Shown: piece after piece, positions 33,212 through 44,512 of the stretch
How the letters are laid out: each line of letters begins with the position of its first letter
Position numbering within the stretch: position 1 is the stretch's first letter
Source of the DNA: Diaminobutyricimonas sp. LJ205
Lineage (GTDB): Bacteria; Actinomycetota; Actinomycetes; Actinomycetales; Microbacteriaceae
Reading direction: 5' to 3'
DNA: 64,000 nucleotides
Assembly: GCF_009755725.1 (NCBI RefSeq)
Contig: NZ_CP046619.1
Coordinates: 1,116,001-1,180,000 of the forward strand
Notes under the pieces: generated by a model
Seen by the model: only the letters and a program-made list of their open reading frames with translations
Told to the model about the DNA's origin: nothing
Database searches by the model: none
Program-made: the position numbers and the translations under genes

Positions 33212-34810
33212 ATGAACGATGCGGGCGAGCGACCCAAGCGTCCCGGCGGAACGCCCGATGGACGTCGATCCGATTCCGGTGGACCGGCCCGCGGCAAGCC
33301 GCACGGTGCCGGTAAGCCTTCGCGCGGCGGCGACAAGCCGTTCCGCAGCAGCGACAAACCGTCCCGCGGCGGTGATGATCGTCCACGTCGCGATGCCGAC
33401 CGCACTGAGCGTCCGCGTCGAGACGGAGAACGCACTGACCGGCCGCGCCGTGAGGGTGACCGTACGGAGCGTCCGCGCCGCGATGACGGGCACTCGGCTC
33501 GTCCGTACCGCGACGGTGACGCGCGTCCGCGTCGGGATGGCGATGCCCGACCGGCCCGAGAGGGTGGTTACCAGGGGCGCCCGCCGCGCGAGGGGGATCG
33601 CACTGAGCGTCCCCGTCGGGATGGCGACCGCACCGAACGTCCGCGCCGCGACGGTGCCGGTCATGGTGATCGTCCGCAGCGGAGTGACCGCCCGTACGGT
33701 GACCGTCCGCAGCGCAGTGATCGTCCGCATGGCGATCGCCCGCAGCGCAGCGACCGGCCCTACGGAGATCGTCCTCAGCGGAGCGACCGCCCTTACGGTG
33801 ACCGTCCTCAGCGCAGTGACCGTCCGCAGCGCAGTGATCGCCCGCAGGGCGATCGTGCACAGCGCAGTGACCGCCCCTACGGTGATCGTCCGCAGCGGAC
33901 TGATCGGCCGCAGGGCGACCGGGCTCAGCGCAGCGACCGCCCCTACGGTGACCGTCCGCAGCGGACCGACCGCCCCTACGGTGACCGTCCGCAGCGGACC
34001 GATCGCCCGCACGGTGACCGTCCGCACCGCGGGGGACATGCCGAGCGCGCTGGCCGGGAACGTGTTTCGTCCTTCGAAACCGACCCGTACGACACCAAGT
34101 CGGTGCGCCCTCGTCACGATGACCCGTTCATCCCCGACGACGTCGAGGCCAAGGAACTTGATCGCATCGCCCGCAATGAGCTCAAGACCCTCAGCAAGGA
34201 GAACGCTGAAGCCGTCGCTCGGCACCTGGTGATGGTCACTCGGCTGATTGAAGAGGACCCCGAGCTAGCGCACCAGCACGCGACATCCGCAGCCCGTCGA
34301 GCAGGCCGAATCGGTGTGGTGCGCGAGACGCTCGCGATCACCGCGTACACCACCGGCGACTTCACCTTGGCCCTGCGCGAGCTGCGCACCTACCGCCGGA
34401 TCACGGGCCGCGACGACCAGCTACCGATGATGGTCGACAGCGAGCGGGGCCTCGGCCGTCCCGACCGCGCCCTCGAGCTGGGCCGTTCCGTGCCGCGTTC
34501 CGAGTTGCCGGTTCCGGTGCAGGTCGAGCTCGCGATCGCCATGTCCGGCGCTCGCCTGGACCTCGGGCAGACGGATGCCGCGCTCGGCGAGCTGCAGATC
34601 CCGCAGCTTGATCCGACCACCGCGTTCTCGTACAGCCCCGCGCTGTTCGACGCGTACGCCACCGTGCTCGAGGAGCTCGGCAGGCACGAGGAAGCGGCCG
34701 AGTGGTTCCGCCGGTCCGAGCACGCAACCGAAGCGCTTGGCGCACCGCAGTCAGAAGAGGAGGACTTCGTTGAAGTTTCTGAAGAGGAAGTCGACGAAGA
34801 CGACGAGTAG
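33212..34810 (+). CDS. Low-complexity Arg/Asp-rich repeat protein with TPR-like C-terminus
   Basis: 532 residues; ATG preceded by AAGGAG. Residues 1-290 are disordered and extremely rich in Arg, Asp, Pro and Gly, with a tandem block of the 11-residue unit [11 protein letters not shown] at about residues 152-274. The C-terminal 240 residues (from [21 protein letters not shown]) form a helical array of TPR type ([49 protein letters not shown]) and end in an acidic tail. Similar N-terminally variable TPR proteins sit upstream of HAD-tlyA-recN in Microbacteriaceae. Function unknown; the charged repeat suggests nucleic-acid or condensate interactions (inference). Confidence 0.8.
   Translation: MNDAGERPKRPGGTPDGRRSDSGGPARGKPHGAGKPSRGGDKPFRSSDKPSRGGDDRPRRDADRTERPRRDGERTDRPRREGDRTERPRRDDGHSARPYRDGDARPRRDGDARPAREGGYQGRPPREGDRTERPRRDGDRTERPRRDGAGHGDRPQRSDRPYGDRPQRSDRPHGDRPQRSDRPYGDRPQRSDRPYGDRPQRSDRPQRSDRPQGDRAQRSDRPYGDRPQRTDRPQGDRAQRSDRPYGDRPQRTDRPYGDRPQRTDRPHGDRPHRGGHAERAGRERVSSFETDPYDTKSVRPRHDDPFIPDDVEAKELDRIARNELKTLSKENAEAVARHLVMVTRLIEEDPELAHQHATSAARRAGRIGVVRETLAITAYTTGDFTLALRELRTYRRITGRDDQLPMMVDSERGLGRPDRALELGRSVPRSELPVPVQVELAIAMSGARLDLGQTDAALGELQIPQLDPTTAFSYSPALFDAYATVLEELGRHEEAAEWFRRSEHATEALGAPQSEEEDFVEVSEEEVDEDDE
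33667..34032 (+). repeat. Coding tandem repeat, 33-nt unit
   Basis: About eleven copies of a 33-nt unit (variants of GACCGTCCGCAGCGCAGTGA followed by CCGCCCCTACGGT) encode [11 protein letters not shown]. One unit is shortened to SDRPQR. Substitutions between copies are mostly synonymous or Tyr/His/Gln swaps at residue 5. Such an array can change copy number by slippage or recombination. Confidence 0.9.
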
Positions 34811-35813
34811 CGCGCCGATCGACGGCGTCGATCTGCTGCTCGCCGACCTCGACGGTGTTGTCTACAAGGGTCCGGGCGCGATCCCACATGCCGTGGAGAG
34901 CATCAACCTCGCCGCCGAGCAGGTGCGCGTCGGCTACATCACCAACAACGCCGCGCGCACCGCGGCGTCGGTCGCCGGTCACCTGGTCGAGCTCGGGTTG
35001 AGCGTCGAGACGACAGATGTGGTCACCTCACCGCAAGCCGCCGTGCGTCTGCTGGCTGACCTGGTGCCGGCCGGCGCCACCGTGCTGGTGGTCGGGGGAG
35101 AGGGCCTGGTGCACGAGGTCGAGCTGGCCGGGTTCATCGTCACGCGTTCCGCCGATGACAACCCAGCGGCCGTCATCCAGGGGTTCCACCCCGAGGTCGG
35201 CTGGAAGCAGTTGGCCGAGGCCTCCTTTGCCCTGCACGACGGCATCCCGTGGGTGGCAACCAACACCGACTGGACGATTCCGGTCGCGCGCGGCATCGCC
35301 CCGGGCAACGGTACCCTCGTGTCGGCCGTGCACCTGGCCGTCGGACGGCTGCCGGTGACCGCCGGTAAGCCCGAGCCGGCGATCTTCGAGGCCGCGATCG
35401 AGCGTTTCGGTGCCGAGAAGCCGCTCTTCATCGGCGACCGGCTCGACACCGACATCCGTGGCGCCAACAAGGTGGGCATCGACTCGGTGCTCGTACTCAC
35501 CGGCATCGACGGGCCGAAGCAACTGCTCGCCGCCCCGAAGGATGACCGGCCGACGTTCATCCTCGACGACCTGCGTCAGCTGCACGAGCCGTACCCCGAC
35601 GTCACCCGCGACGCCGACGGCGTCGTGAAGGTCGGTGGCGCGCGTGTCGCGATGCGCGGCAACCGTGTCGACGTGCTCGCCGACACCGGCCACGCCACCG
35701 ATCTGCTGCGTGCGACCACCCGTGCCATCTGGGACTCCGGCCTCGCGATCTACGGCATCGACGTGCCCGACACGGTCTTCGACCGGCTCGGCATCGCACG
35801 CCCGCTGCGGTAG
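34770..35813 (+). CDS. HAD-IIA family hydrolase (NagD-like)
   Basis: 347 residues from TTG 34770, which follows AGAGGAGGA with 7-nt spacing and overlaps the previous gene by 41 nt in another frame. Motif I is [13 protein letters not shown], motif II lies in [12 protein letters not shown], and motif IV is [17 protein letters not shown]. The cap is of the C2 type. It probably dephosphorylates a small metabolite such as p-nitrophenyl phosphate-like or sugar phosphates; substrate unknown. A C-terminal 80-residue extension is typical of the actinobacterial form. Confidence 0.88.
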   Translation: MKFLKRKSTKTTSSAPIDGVDLLLADLDGVVYKGPGAIPHAVESINLAAEQVRVGYITNNAARTAASVAGHLVELGLSVETTDVVTSPQAAVRLLADLVPAGATVLVVGGEGLVHEVELAGFIVTRSADDNPAAVIQGFHPEVGWKQLAEASFALHDGIPWVATNTDWTIPVARGIAPGNGTLVSAVHLAVGRLPVTAGKPEPAIFEAAIERFGAEKPLFIGDRLDTDIRGANKVGIDSVLVLTGIDGPKQLLAAPKDDRPTFILDDLRQLHEPYPDVTRDADGVVKVGGARVAMRGNRVDVLADTGHATDLLRATTRAIWDSGLAIYGIDVPDTVFDRLGIARPLR

Positions 35814-35822
35814 CGTGCCGGT

Positions 35823-35828
35823 TACGCT
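35823..35828 (+). promoter_or_regulatory. -10 box TACGCT, leaderless small gene
   Basis: TACGCT ends 6 nt before ATG 35835, which would be the first base of the transcript for the small gene and tlyA. Confidence 0.5.
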
Positions 35829-35834
35829 GACAGG

Positions 35835-35993
35835 ATGGATGCCGAGCACGAAACCGATCCGGAAGAGATGCTCTCCCGGCTGAGTCTCATCGAAGACCAA
35901 CCGCTCGAGACGCGAGCGGTTGCGTTCTCCCAGTTGCACGACGAGCTGAAGGCCGTGCTCGACGCGGGGGACTCCACGCGCACGCATGGCTGA
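35835..35993 (+). CDS. Small acidic protein upstream of tlyA
   Basis: 52 residues, beginning MDAEHETDPEEMLSRLSLIE and containing the helical segment RAVAFSQLHDELKAVLDAG. It is preceded by a leaderless -10 box and its stop overlaps the tlyA ATG by 8 nt, so translation is coupled. Short proteins of this type occur before tlyA in related actinobacteria. Function unknown. Confidence 0.7.
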   Translation: MDAEHETDPEEMLSRLSLIEDQPLETRAVAFSQLHDELKAVLDAGDSTRTHG

Positions 35994-36777
35994 CCGCCTC
36001 GACGCCGTCCTCGCTGATCGGGGGCTCGCCCGGTCGCGCACGCACGCCGCCCGGCTGATCGGCGACGGGCTGGTCACCGTGAACGGTGAACCAGTCGTGA
36101 AACCGTCGCACCGGGTCGCCGACACCGACCTCATCGAGGTGGCCACGGCCGACCATTACGTCAGCCGCGCCGCGCACAAACTCATCGGCGCGCTGGACGC
36201 ATTCGACGTGCGGGTCGAGGGTCGGCTCGCCCTCGACGTCGGAGCGTCCACCGGCGGGTTCACCCAGGTGCTGCTCGAACGCGGAGCCCGCTCGGTGATC
36301 GCGCTCGACGTCGGCCACGGCCAGCTGGCCGAGGACATCCGGCGCGATCCGCGGGTCGCGGTGGTGGAAGGCTTCAACGCCCGGTTCATGTCCGCCGAGA
36401 CGTTGGCCGAGGCCTCCGGCATCGGCGAACGTCCCGAGCTGGTCGTCGGCGACCTGTCGTTCATCTCCCTTGGCCTCGTGCTGCCTGCCCTCGTCGCCTC
36501 CGCAGCGGAGGGCGCAGACTTCGTGCTGCTGATCAAACCGCAGTTCGAGGTCGGGCGCACGGGCATCCGCGAGGGCATCGTGCACGACAAGGCACTGCGT
36601 GAGGACGCCATCACCGGAGTGCTCTGGTCAGCCTGGGACGCGGGGCTCGGCACTGCCGGACTCGCTCCGTCGCCGATCGCCGGCGGCGCAGGCAATCGCG
36701 AGTTCCTGGTCTGGCTGAACGCGGCATCAGGTACCAATCCGACAGAATGGAACTCGCGCGCTCACGAAATTGCGTGA
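35986..36777 (+). CDS. tlyA: TlyA-family rRNA 2'-O-methyltransferase
   Basis: 263 residues. An N-terminal S4 RNA-binding domain (DRLDAVLADRGLARSRTHAA) precedes a FtsJ-type Rossmann methyltransferase with LALDVGASTGGFTQVLLERG and the catalytic Lys in LLIKPQFEVGR. TlyA methylates 16S C1409 and, in mycobacteria, 23S C1920; capreomycin and viomycin bind the modified ribosome. It lies between the small gene and nadK, the conserved tlyA-nadK-recN cluster. Confidence 0.93.
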   Translation: MADRLDAVLADRGLARSRTHAARLIGDGLVTVNGEPVVKPSHRVADTDLIEVATADHYVSRAAHKLIGALDAFDVRVEGRLALDVGASTGGFTQVLLERGARSVIALDVGHGQLAEDIRRDPRVAVVEGFNARFMSAETLAEASGIGERPELVVGDLSFISLGLVLPALVASAAEGADFVLLIKPQFEVGRTGIREGIVHDKALREDAITGVLWSAWDAGLGTAGLAPSPIAGGAGNREFLVWLNAASGTNPTEWNSRAHEIA

Positions 36778-36804
36778 GCACCGACTGACGAGGGAAGGAG
36801 CGCC

Positions 36805-37746
36805 GTGACAAGCACCGCCGAACGATTCTTCCTCGTCGTTGCGCACACCGGACGCGAGGACTCGCTTGAGGCGGCTGTCGCGGTCTGCCGACAGCTCATC
36901 AGCGCCGGCACCGTTCCCGTGCTGACCCTCGACGAGCGCGAGCAGATGCTCGCCGTCGCGCCGGACCTCTCATCCACTCTCGTGCTCGGCGCGAGCGTCG
37001 GCATCGGCGAACTGGAACTCGTGATCGTGCTCGGCGGCGACGGCACCATCCTGCGTGCCGCCGAACTGGCGCGCGGTTGCACAGCGCCCTTGCTCGGCGT
37101 GAACCTCGGACACGTCGGATTCCTCGCCGAAAGCGAGCGCAAGGACCTGACCACCACCGTGGAGCGTGCGCTCGCCCGCGACTACCTCGTCGAGGAGCGG
37201 ATGACGCTCTCTGTACGGGTGAAGGTCAACGCCGAGGTGGTCTTCGACACCTTCGCGCTGAATGAAGCGACCGTTGAAAAGGCGAGCCCCGAGAAGATGC
37301 TCGAGGTGGTCATCGAGGTCGACGGTCGTCCATTGTCGAGTTTCGGCTGCGACGGAGTCGTCATGTCCACCCCGACGGGGTCGACTGCCTACTCGTTCTC
37401 AGCCGGCGGGCCAGTGGTCTGGCCAAGTCTCGACGCGATGCTGCTCGTGCCGCTGAGCGCCCACGCCCTGTTCGCCCGGCCGCTCGTGGTCGGACCCGAC
37501 TCGGCCTTCGCCGTCGAAGTGCTCGGCCGTGCCCGCGCCACCGGCGTGCTGTGGTGTGACGGTCGACGCACCTACGACCTTCCGGCCGGCGCGCGCGTCA
37601 TCGTGCGACGCTCCTCGGTGCCGGTGCGGCTGGCCCGGCTGAACCCCGGCCCGTTCACCGACCGGCTGGTGCACAAGTTCAACCTTCCGGTGGAGGGCTG
37701 GCGTGGGCCGCTCAGCGAGGTGCGGAAGGAGACGCCGCGGGCATGA
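36805..37746 (+). CDS. nadK: NAD kinase
   Basis: 313 residues from GTG 36805, preceded by GAAGGAGC. The catalytic GGDGTILRAAELARG, NLGHVGFLAE and the GCDGVVMSTPTGSTAYSFSAGG motif identify the ATP/polyphosphate NAD kinase that makes NADP. The end overlaps recN by 4 nt. Confidence 0.96.
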   Translation: MTSTAERFFLVVAHTGREDSLEAAVAVCRQLISAGTVPVLTLDEREQMLAVAPDLSSTLVLGASVGIGELELVIVLGGDGTILRAAELARGCTAPLLGVNLGHVGFLAESERKDLTTTVERALARDYLVEERMTLSVRVKVNAEVVFDTFALNEATVEKASPEKMLEVVIEVDGRPLSSFGCDGVVMSTPTGSTAYSFSAGGPVVWPSLDAMLLVPLSAHALFARPLVVGPDSAFAVEVLGRARATGVLWCDGRRTYDLPAGARVIVRRSSVPVRLARLNPGPFTDRLVHKFNLPVEGWRGPLSEVRKETPRA

Positions 37747-39464
37747 TCGAGGAAATCGTCATCCGGAACCTCGGAGTGATCGGCGAAGCCCAGCTGCCGC
37801 TCGGCTCAGGGTTCACCGCGATCACCGGCGAGACCGGCGCAGGCAAGACCATGGTCGTCACCGCGCTCGGGCTGCTGCTCGGCAGCCGCGCCGACAGCCA
37901 GGTCGTCCGTGCCGGCAGCGGCCAGGCCACCGTCGAGGGACGCTGGCAGGTCGACGAGACCGGGATCGCCGCCGAGCGCGTGCGTGACGCCGGGGGAGAG
38001 GTGGAACCGTTCGGCTCGGAGAATCGTGCGGAACTGCTGCTCACCCGCACCATTACCGAAGAAGGTCGCAGCCGCGCCACTGCGGGCGGGCGTTCGGCGC
38101 CGATCGGCGTGCTCACCGAACTCGGTGAGCACCTGGTGGTCGTGCACGGTCAGTCCGACCAGATCCGGCTGAAGTCCCAGACCGCCCAGCGCGACGCCCT
38201 CGACCGGTTTGCGGGCAGCGCGGTGCAATCGGTGCTCACCGACTATCAGCAGGCGTACCGCAGTTGGCAGGCTGCCCGCGAGGAACTCGACCGGCTCACC
38301 GCCGAGCGCGATGATCGGGCACGGGAGGCAGAGCAACTTCGGCAGGCGATTGATGAGATCCAGGCATCCGCCCCCGAACCGGGCGAAGACACCGCCCTCG
38401 CCGAGCGCGCCGAGCGGCTCAGCAACCTCGAAGACCTGCGGATCGCGGCGGTCACCGCCCATGGTGCCCTGGTTGACGACGACTCGTCGTCCGAGGGCAT
38501 GGACGCCACCGCTCTCGTCGAGCAGGCCCGGCGTGCGCTCGACCGGGTCGCCGGTCACGACCCTGCCCTGGCCCCTGTGGTCGAAGCCCTGGCTACGGTG
38601 TCCTTCCAGCTGGCGGATGCCGCCGTGCAACTGTCCGGCTACCTGGACTCGCTCGACGCCGACGGCAGTCGCGAGCTGGAGGTGGTGCAGGAGCGTCGCG
38701 CGGTGCTCGCCACGCTCATCCGCAAGTACGGCCCCACCCTCGATGATGTGATCGACTACCTCGACACCGGCAGCGCTCGCCTGCTCGAGCTCGACAACGA
38801 CGGCGACCGGATTGAACAGCTGCAGGATGTCGTCACCGCCGACTTCGCCGTCCTGGAGCAGCTCGGCGACTCGCTCACGCGGGCTCGCAGCGCCGCGGGG
38901 GAGCGGCTCGCGGCCGAGGTGACCGAGGAACTCGCCGCACTGGCGATGCCCGACGCGCGACTCGTCGTCGAGGTCGCCGACAAGGGCGAGTTCACGCTGG
39001 GCGGCAAGGATCAGGTGCAGTTGCTGCTGCAGCCGCACCCAGGCGCATCGCCCAGGCCGCTCGGCAAGGGAGCATCCGGCGGCGAGCTGTCGCGCGTGAT
39101 GCTCGCCATCGAAGTGGTCATCGCGGCGAACGATCCGGTGCCGACATTCATCTTCGACGAGGTCGACGCCGGGGTCGGCGGCGCCAGCGCGATCGAGATC
39201 GGTCGGCGCCTGGCGCGACTCGCCGACACGGCGCAGGTCATCGTCGTCACCCACCTCGCCCAGGTTGCCGCCTTCGCCACGAATCACCTGCGCGTGGTGA
39301 AGGACAGCGACGGTGCGGTCACCGCCTCCAGCGTGCGACAACTCGACGGAGACGAGCGCGTGGAGGAGATGGCACGCCTGCTGAGCGGGCTCTCCGATTC
39401 CGAGAGCGGGCTCGCCCACGCGCGCGAATTGCTCGAACTCGCCGAGACGCGCACACGCGGCTGA
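37743..39464 (+). CDS. recN: DNA repair protein RecN
   Basis: 573 residues. SMC-like: N-terminal Walker A ITGETGAGKTMVVTALGLL, a long coiled coil (about residues 155-370), and C-terminal ABC signature ASGGELSRVMLAIEVV with Walker B FIFDEVDAGVGG. RecN acts at double-strand breaks with RecA. Translation is coupled to nadK, and pyrG follows from its own promoter. Confidence 0.95.
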   Translation: MIEEIVIRNLGVIGEAQLPLGSGFTAITGETGAGKTMVVTALGLLLGSRADSQVVRAGSGQATVEGRWQVDETGIAAERVRDAGGEVEPFGSENRAELLLTRTITEEGRSRATAGGRSAPIGVLTELGEHLVVVHGQSDQIRLKSQTAQRDALDRFAGSAVQSVLTDYQQAYRSWQAAREELDRLTAERDDRAREAEQLRQAIDEIQASAPEPGEDTALAERAERLSNLEDLRIAAVTAHGALVDDDSSSEGMDATALVEQARRALDRVAGHDPALAPVVEALATVSFQLADAAVQLSGYLDSLDADGSRELEVVQERRAVLATLIRKYGPTLDDVIDYLDTGSARLLELDNDGDRIEQLQDVVTADFAVLEQLGDSLTRARSAAGERLAAEVTEELAALAMPDARLVVEVADKGEFTLGGKDQVQLLLQPHPGASPRPLGKGASGGELSRVMLAIEVVIAANDPVPTFIFDEVDAGVGGASAIEIGRRLARLADTAQVIVVTHLAQVAAFATNHLRVVKDSDGAVTASSVRQLDGDERVEEMARLLSGLSDSESGLAHARELLELAETRTRG

Positions 39465-39473
39465 GCGCGGCGC

Positions 39474-41196
<1,723 letters not shown>

Positions 41197-41198
41197 GC

Positions 41199-41759
41199 GT
41201 GACGGAACTCGTCGACGAACCTCTGGATGTTGAAGTACTCAGCTCTGAGCGAGTCTTCCGCGGGGCCGTCTGGGACATCGCCCGGGAGACTTTCCGTTTC
41301 GGCGACGGGGTGCTCACCCGTGAACTGATGCGGCATCCGGGCGCCGTCGCGGTGCTCGCGATTGACGATCAGGACCGTGTCCTACTGATCCAGCAGTACC
41401 GGCATCCGGTCGGTCGCCTCGAATGGGAACTGCCCGCCGGTCTGCTCGACGTCGACGGAGAATCCCCGCTGGACTCGGCCAAGCGCGAACTCGCCGAGGA
41501 AGTCGACCTGGTCGCCACCGACTGGTCGCTGCTCGCCGAGTTCGACTCGACCCCGGGTGGCAGTGACGAGGCGATCACCGTCTTCCAAGCCACCGGCATC
41601 AGCCCGGCGCCCGAGGTGTTCGCGCGCACAGCGGAGGAGGCGCACATGATCACCCGCTGGGTGCCGTTCTCCGACGTGGTTGCCGCCGTGCTCGACGGCC
41701 GGGTGCGGAACGCCATCCTGCAGATCGCGGTGCTCACCGCCCATGCCCGCGCCCGCTGA
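41199..41759 (+). CDS. Nudix hydrolase, ADP-ribose pyrophosphatase type
   Basis: 186 residues from GTG 41199. The Nudix helix is [24 protein letters not shown], matching GX5EX7REUXEE with the terminal G replaced by D (EEVDL instead of EExGU). An N-terminal beta domain ([19 protein letters not shown]) and [16 protein letters not shown] fit ADP-ribose pyrophosphatases. It probably hydrolyses ADP-ribose. The last 17 nt overlap xerD. Confidence 0.88.
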   Translation: MTELVDEPLDVEVLSSERVFRGAVWDIARETFRFGDGVLTRELMRHPGAVAVLAIDDQDRVLLIQQYRHPVGRLEWELPAGLLDVDGESPLDSAKRELAEEVDLVATDWSLLAEFDSTPGGSDEAITVFQATGISPAPEVFARTAEEAHMITRWVPFSDVVAAVLDGRVRNAILQIAVLTAHARAR

Positions 41760-42675
41760 GAGCAATCCGAGCGGACTCGACCGGGCGGTCGACCGCTACC
41801 TGCGGCATGTCGCGATTGAGCGTGGCCTGGCGACGAACACCGTGTCCGCGTACCGGCGCGACCTGACCGCGTACCTGGCGTATCTCGAGACGATCGGCAT
41901 CGATTCACCGCAGGCGATCACCGCGGCATCCGTCACCGACTTCAGCGCCTCACTGCGCAACCGTGCCGAGAAGCCACTCACCGCCTCGTCACTGGCCCGG
42001 CTGCTGTCGACGCTGCGTGGATTCCATCGCTTCCTGCTCGACGAGAACCTAGTGGAAACGGATGTCGCCGCCGACCTGCGACCGCCGAAGCTGCCGTCCC
42101 GCCTGCCGAAGGCGATCACCGTCGACCAGATGAGCGCCGTGCTGGCCGCAGTGGATGGCGACGATATCCAGGCCCTCCGGGACAAGGCGCTGCTCGAACT
42201 GCTCTATGCGACCGGGGCGCGGATCTCCGAGGCGGTGGCGCTGAACGTTGATGATGTTGCCGACGGCGACGTGGTGCGGCTGTTCGGCAAGGGCAGCAAG
42301 CAGCGGCTGGTTCCGGTCGGCAGTTACGCCCGTGCCGCGATCGACGCCTACCTGGTGCGTGCGCGGCCGGTGCTGTCAGTGCGCGGAACCGCGACGCCGG
42401 CGCTGTTCCTCGGCGTGCGCGGACAGCGAGTGTCGCGGCAGAACGCGTGGCTGATCATCCGGGCGGCCGCCGAGAAGGCGAAGCTGGGGATCGAGATCTC
42501 GCCGCACACCTTCCGGCACTCGTTCGCCACGCACCTGCTCGAGGGTGGTGCCGACGTGCGCGTGGTGCAGGAGCTGCTGGGGCACTCCAGCGTGGCGACC
42601 ACGCAGATCTACACCCTGGTCACCGCCGACACCCTGCGCGACATGTACACCACGGCGCATCCGCGGGCCCGCTGA
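41743..42675 (+). CDS. xerD: Tyrosine recombinase XerD
   Basis: 310 residues from ATG 41743. The N-terminal SAM-like core-binding domain is [19 protein letters not shown]. The catalytic domain has Arg in [20 protein letters not shown], Lys in [14 protein letters not shown], HxxR in [14 protein letters not shown], and [11 protein letters not shown] with the nucleophile Tyr. It resolves chromosome dimers at dif with XerC. Location between the Nudix gene and parA-scpAB is standard. Confidence 0.94.
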   Translation: MPAPAESNPSGLDRAVDRYLRHVAIERGLATNTVSAYRRDLTAYLAYLETIGIDSPQAITAASVTDFSASLRNRAEKPLTASSLARLLSTLRGFHRFLLDENLVETDVAADLRPPKLPSRLPKAITVDQMSAVLAAVDGDDIQALRDKALLELLYATGARISEAVALNVDDVADGDVVRLFGKGSKQRLVPVGSYARAAIDAYLVRARPVLSVRGTATPALFLGVRGQRVSRQNAWLIIRAAAEKAKLGIEISPHTFRHSFATHLLEGGADVRVVQELLGHSSVATTQIYTLVTADTLRDMYTTAHPRAR

Positions 42676-42684
42676 CTACCGCGG

Positions 42685-42729
42685 TGGTTGAGGAGCGACG
42701 GAGCGCAGCGACGCCGCGTCTCGAAACCA
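42685..42729. repeat. REP-like intergenic palindrome, copy B
   Basis: Starts TGGTTGAGGAGCGACGGAGC and ends GCGTCTCGAAACCA. It has the same ends as copy A (22231-22276) and differs in the central loop. It lies 9 nt after xerD. Confidence 0.75.
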
Positions 42730-42803
42730 AACCTTCAACCAATGGTCGAGGTGGCCTCGGCGTGCCGCCCGTGTGGCGTCCGGGGGTCGTGGTATGCGCT
42801 CGA

Positions 42804-42809
42804 TAGAAT
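42804..42809 (+). promoter_or_regulatory. -10 box TAGAAT for the parA-scpAB operon
   Basis: TAGAAT ends 7 nt before ATG 42817; no ribosome-binding site is present, so the mRNA is probably leaderless. Confidence 0.5.
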
Positions 42810-42816
42810 CGTCCGC

Positions 42817-43704
42817 ATGACTGGAAAGCGGGAGATGACGGCAGAACGGCCCGGAACTGAAACGGCAGCCGTCGGTCCCACCGGCCGCGCGCTGCGGGCT
42901 TTCCCCGTTCCCGAGCCGCTCAAGAGTCACGGACCCGCGCGGATCATCGCGCTCTGCAACCAGAAGGGCGGCGTCGGCAAGACCACGACGACGATCAGCC
43001 TCGGGGCAGCCCTCGCCGAGTACGGTCGCAAGGTGCTGGCCATCGACTTCGACCCGCAGGGTGCCCTGTCAGCCGGCCTCGGGGTGCAGACCCACGACGT
43101 CCCGACCGTCTACGACCTGCTGCTCGGCACCGTGAAGGACGCCAAGTCCGTTGTCGCCCAGACCGCGGTCCCCGGGCTCGACGTCATGCCCGCGAACATC
43201 GACCTGTCCGCCGCCGAGGTCCACCTCGTAAACGAGGTCGCCCGCGAACAGATCCTCGCCCGGGTGCTCCGCCAGGTGTCCGGCGACTACGACGTCATCC
43301 TCGTCGACTGCCAGCCCTCGCTCGGGCTGCTCACCGTGAACGCGCTGACCGCCGCGCATGGCGTGCTGATCCCGCTCGAGTGCGAGTTCTTCGCGCTCCG
43401 CGGAGTCGCGCTGCTGATCGAGACCATCGAGAAGGTCAAGGACCGGCTGAACCCGGCGATCGAGCTCGACGGCATTGTGGCAACCATGTTCGACTCGCGC
43501 ACCCTGCACTCTCGTGAGGTCCTGGAGCGGGTCGTCGACAAGTTCGGCGACCAGACCCTGGAGACGGTCATCGGTCGCACGGTGAAGTTCCCGGATGCGA
43601 GCGTCGCCTCGCTGCCGATCACCCACTTCGCGCCGGAGCACCCGGCCGCCGAAGCGTACCGTCAGCTCGCCCGAGAGTTGATCTTCCGTGGCGCAGCCGC
43701 CTGA
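42817..43704 (+). CDS. ParA-family ATPase
   Basis: 295 residues from ATG 42817. The deviant Walker A is CNQKGGVGKTTTTISLGAAL, the Walker A' is LAIDFDPQGALSAGLG, and Walker B lies in DYDVILVDCQPSLGLLTVNAL. It is a chromosomal ParA/Soj-like protein, but no parB lies beside it; it is grouped with scpA and scpB instead, so it may serve chromosome organisation along with condensin. The end overlaps scpA by 17 nt. Confidence 0.9.
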   Translation: MTGKREMTAERPGTETAAVGPTGRALRAFPVPEPLKSHGPARIIALCNQKGGVGKTTTTISLGAALAEYGRKVLAIDFDPQGALSAGLGVQTHDVPTVYDLLLGTVKDAKSVVAQTAVPGLDVMPANIDLSAAEVHLVNEVAREQILARVLRQVSGDYDVILVDCQPSLGLLTVNALTAAHGVLIPLECEFFALRGVALLIETIEKVKDRLNPAIELDGIVATMFDSRTLHSREVLERVVDKFGDQTLETVIGRTVKFPDASVASLPITHFAPEHPAAEAYRQLARELIFRGAAA

Positions 43705-44512
43705 CGCGGCCGTTCAGCCCGAGACAGAGCCTGCTGGATTCTCGCTCACGCTGAGCAATTTCAGCGGCCCGTTCGACCTGCTGCTCTCGCTCATCGCGAA
43801 GCACGAACTCGACATCACCGAGGTGTCGCTCAGCCGCGTCACCGACGAGTTCATCAGCTACCTCAAGGGTCTCGACACCGAAGAGGAGCTCGATCAGGCC
43901 AGCGAGTTCCTGGTCGTCGCAGCCACCCTGCTCGACCTGAAGATCGCCGGGCTGCTGCCGCAGGGCGAACTGGTGGACGCCGAGGATGTCGCGCTGCTCG
44001 AAGCGCGTGACCTGCTGTTCGCCCGTCTGCTGCAGTACCGGGCGTTCAAGGAAGCGGCGCAGTGGTTCTCCACGCAACTGGATGCCGAGTCGGGTCGACA
44101 CTTCCGGGCGGTGCGACTCGAGGAGAAGTACCGCCAGCAGACCCCGGAGCTGGTCTGGACCCTCACCGTCGACGACTTCGCCGCGCTGGCGACGCTCGCG
44201 TTCACGCCGCGTGAGATTCCGACGGTCGGGCTCGACCACCTGCACGCGCCGCTGATCAGCATCCGCGAGCAGGCCGCGCACGTGGTCGCCCTGCTGCGCC
44301 AGGGCGAGCCGATGACCTTCCGGCAGCTGATCGCCGGGGCCGACCAAAAGGGTGTCATTGTGGCGCGCTTCCTGGCGGTGCTGGAGTTGTACCGGCACGC
44401 CTCGATCTCGTTCGACCAGCTGGAACCGCTCGGCGAACTCACCATCCGCTGGATTGCCGACACCTGGTCGGACGACAGCCTCGCGAACCTGGGAGCCGAT
44501 TATGGAAGTTGA
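43688..44512 (+). CDS. scpA: Segregation and condensation protein A
   Basis: 274 residues from GTG 43688. The kleisin N-terminal segment FSLTLSNFSGPFDLLLSLIAKHELDITEVSL binds the SMC neck, and the C-terminal winged helix (LAVLELYRHASISFDQLEPLGEL) binds the SMC head. It works with ScpB and Smc, which is not in the window. It overlaps parA and scpB. Confidence 0.94.
   Translation: MAQPPDAAVQPETEPAGFSLTLSNFSGPFDLLLSLIAKHELDITEVSLSRVTDEFISYLKGLDTEEELDQASEFLVVAATLLDLKIAGLLPQGELVDAEDVALLEARDLLFARLLQYRAFKEAAQWFSTQLDAESGRHFRAVRLEEKYRQQTPELVWTLTVDDFAALATLAFTPREIPTVGLDHLHAPLISIREQAAHVVALLRQGEPMTFRQLIAGADQKGVIVARFLAVLELYRHASISFDQLEPLGELTIRWIADTWSDDSLANLGADYGS

Noticed and set aside
33667-34032. CRISPR-like regular repeat array
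   Set aside because: The repeats are contiguous 33-nt units with no unique spacers and preserve one reading frame; no cas genes are present.
33075-34232. Long antisense and other-frame open reading frames over the repeat protein
   Set aside because: They consist of the same 33-nt repeat read in other frames, giving Ala/Thr/Val- or His/Arg-only sequences with no domains. The sense frame has a ribosome site and a TPR-like end.
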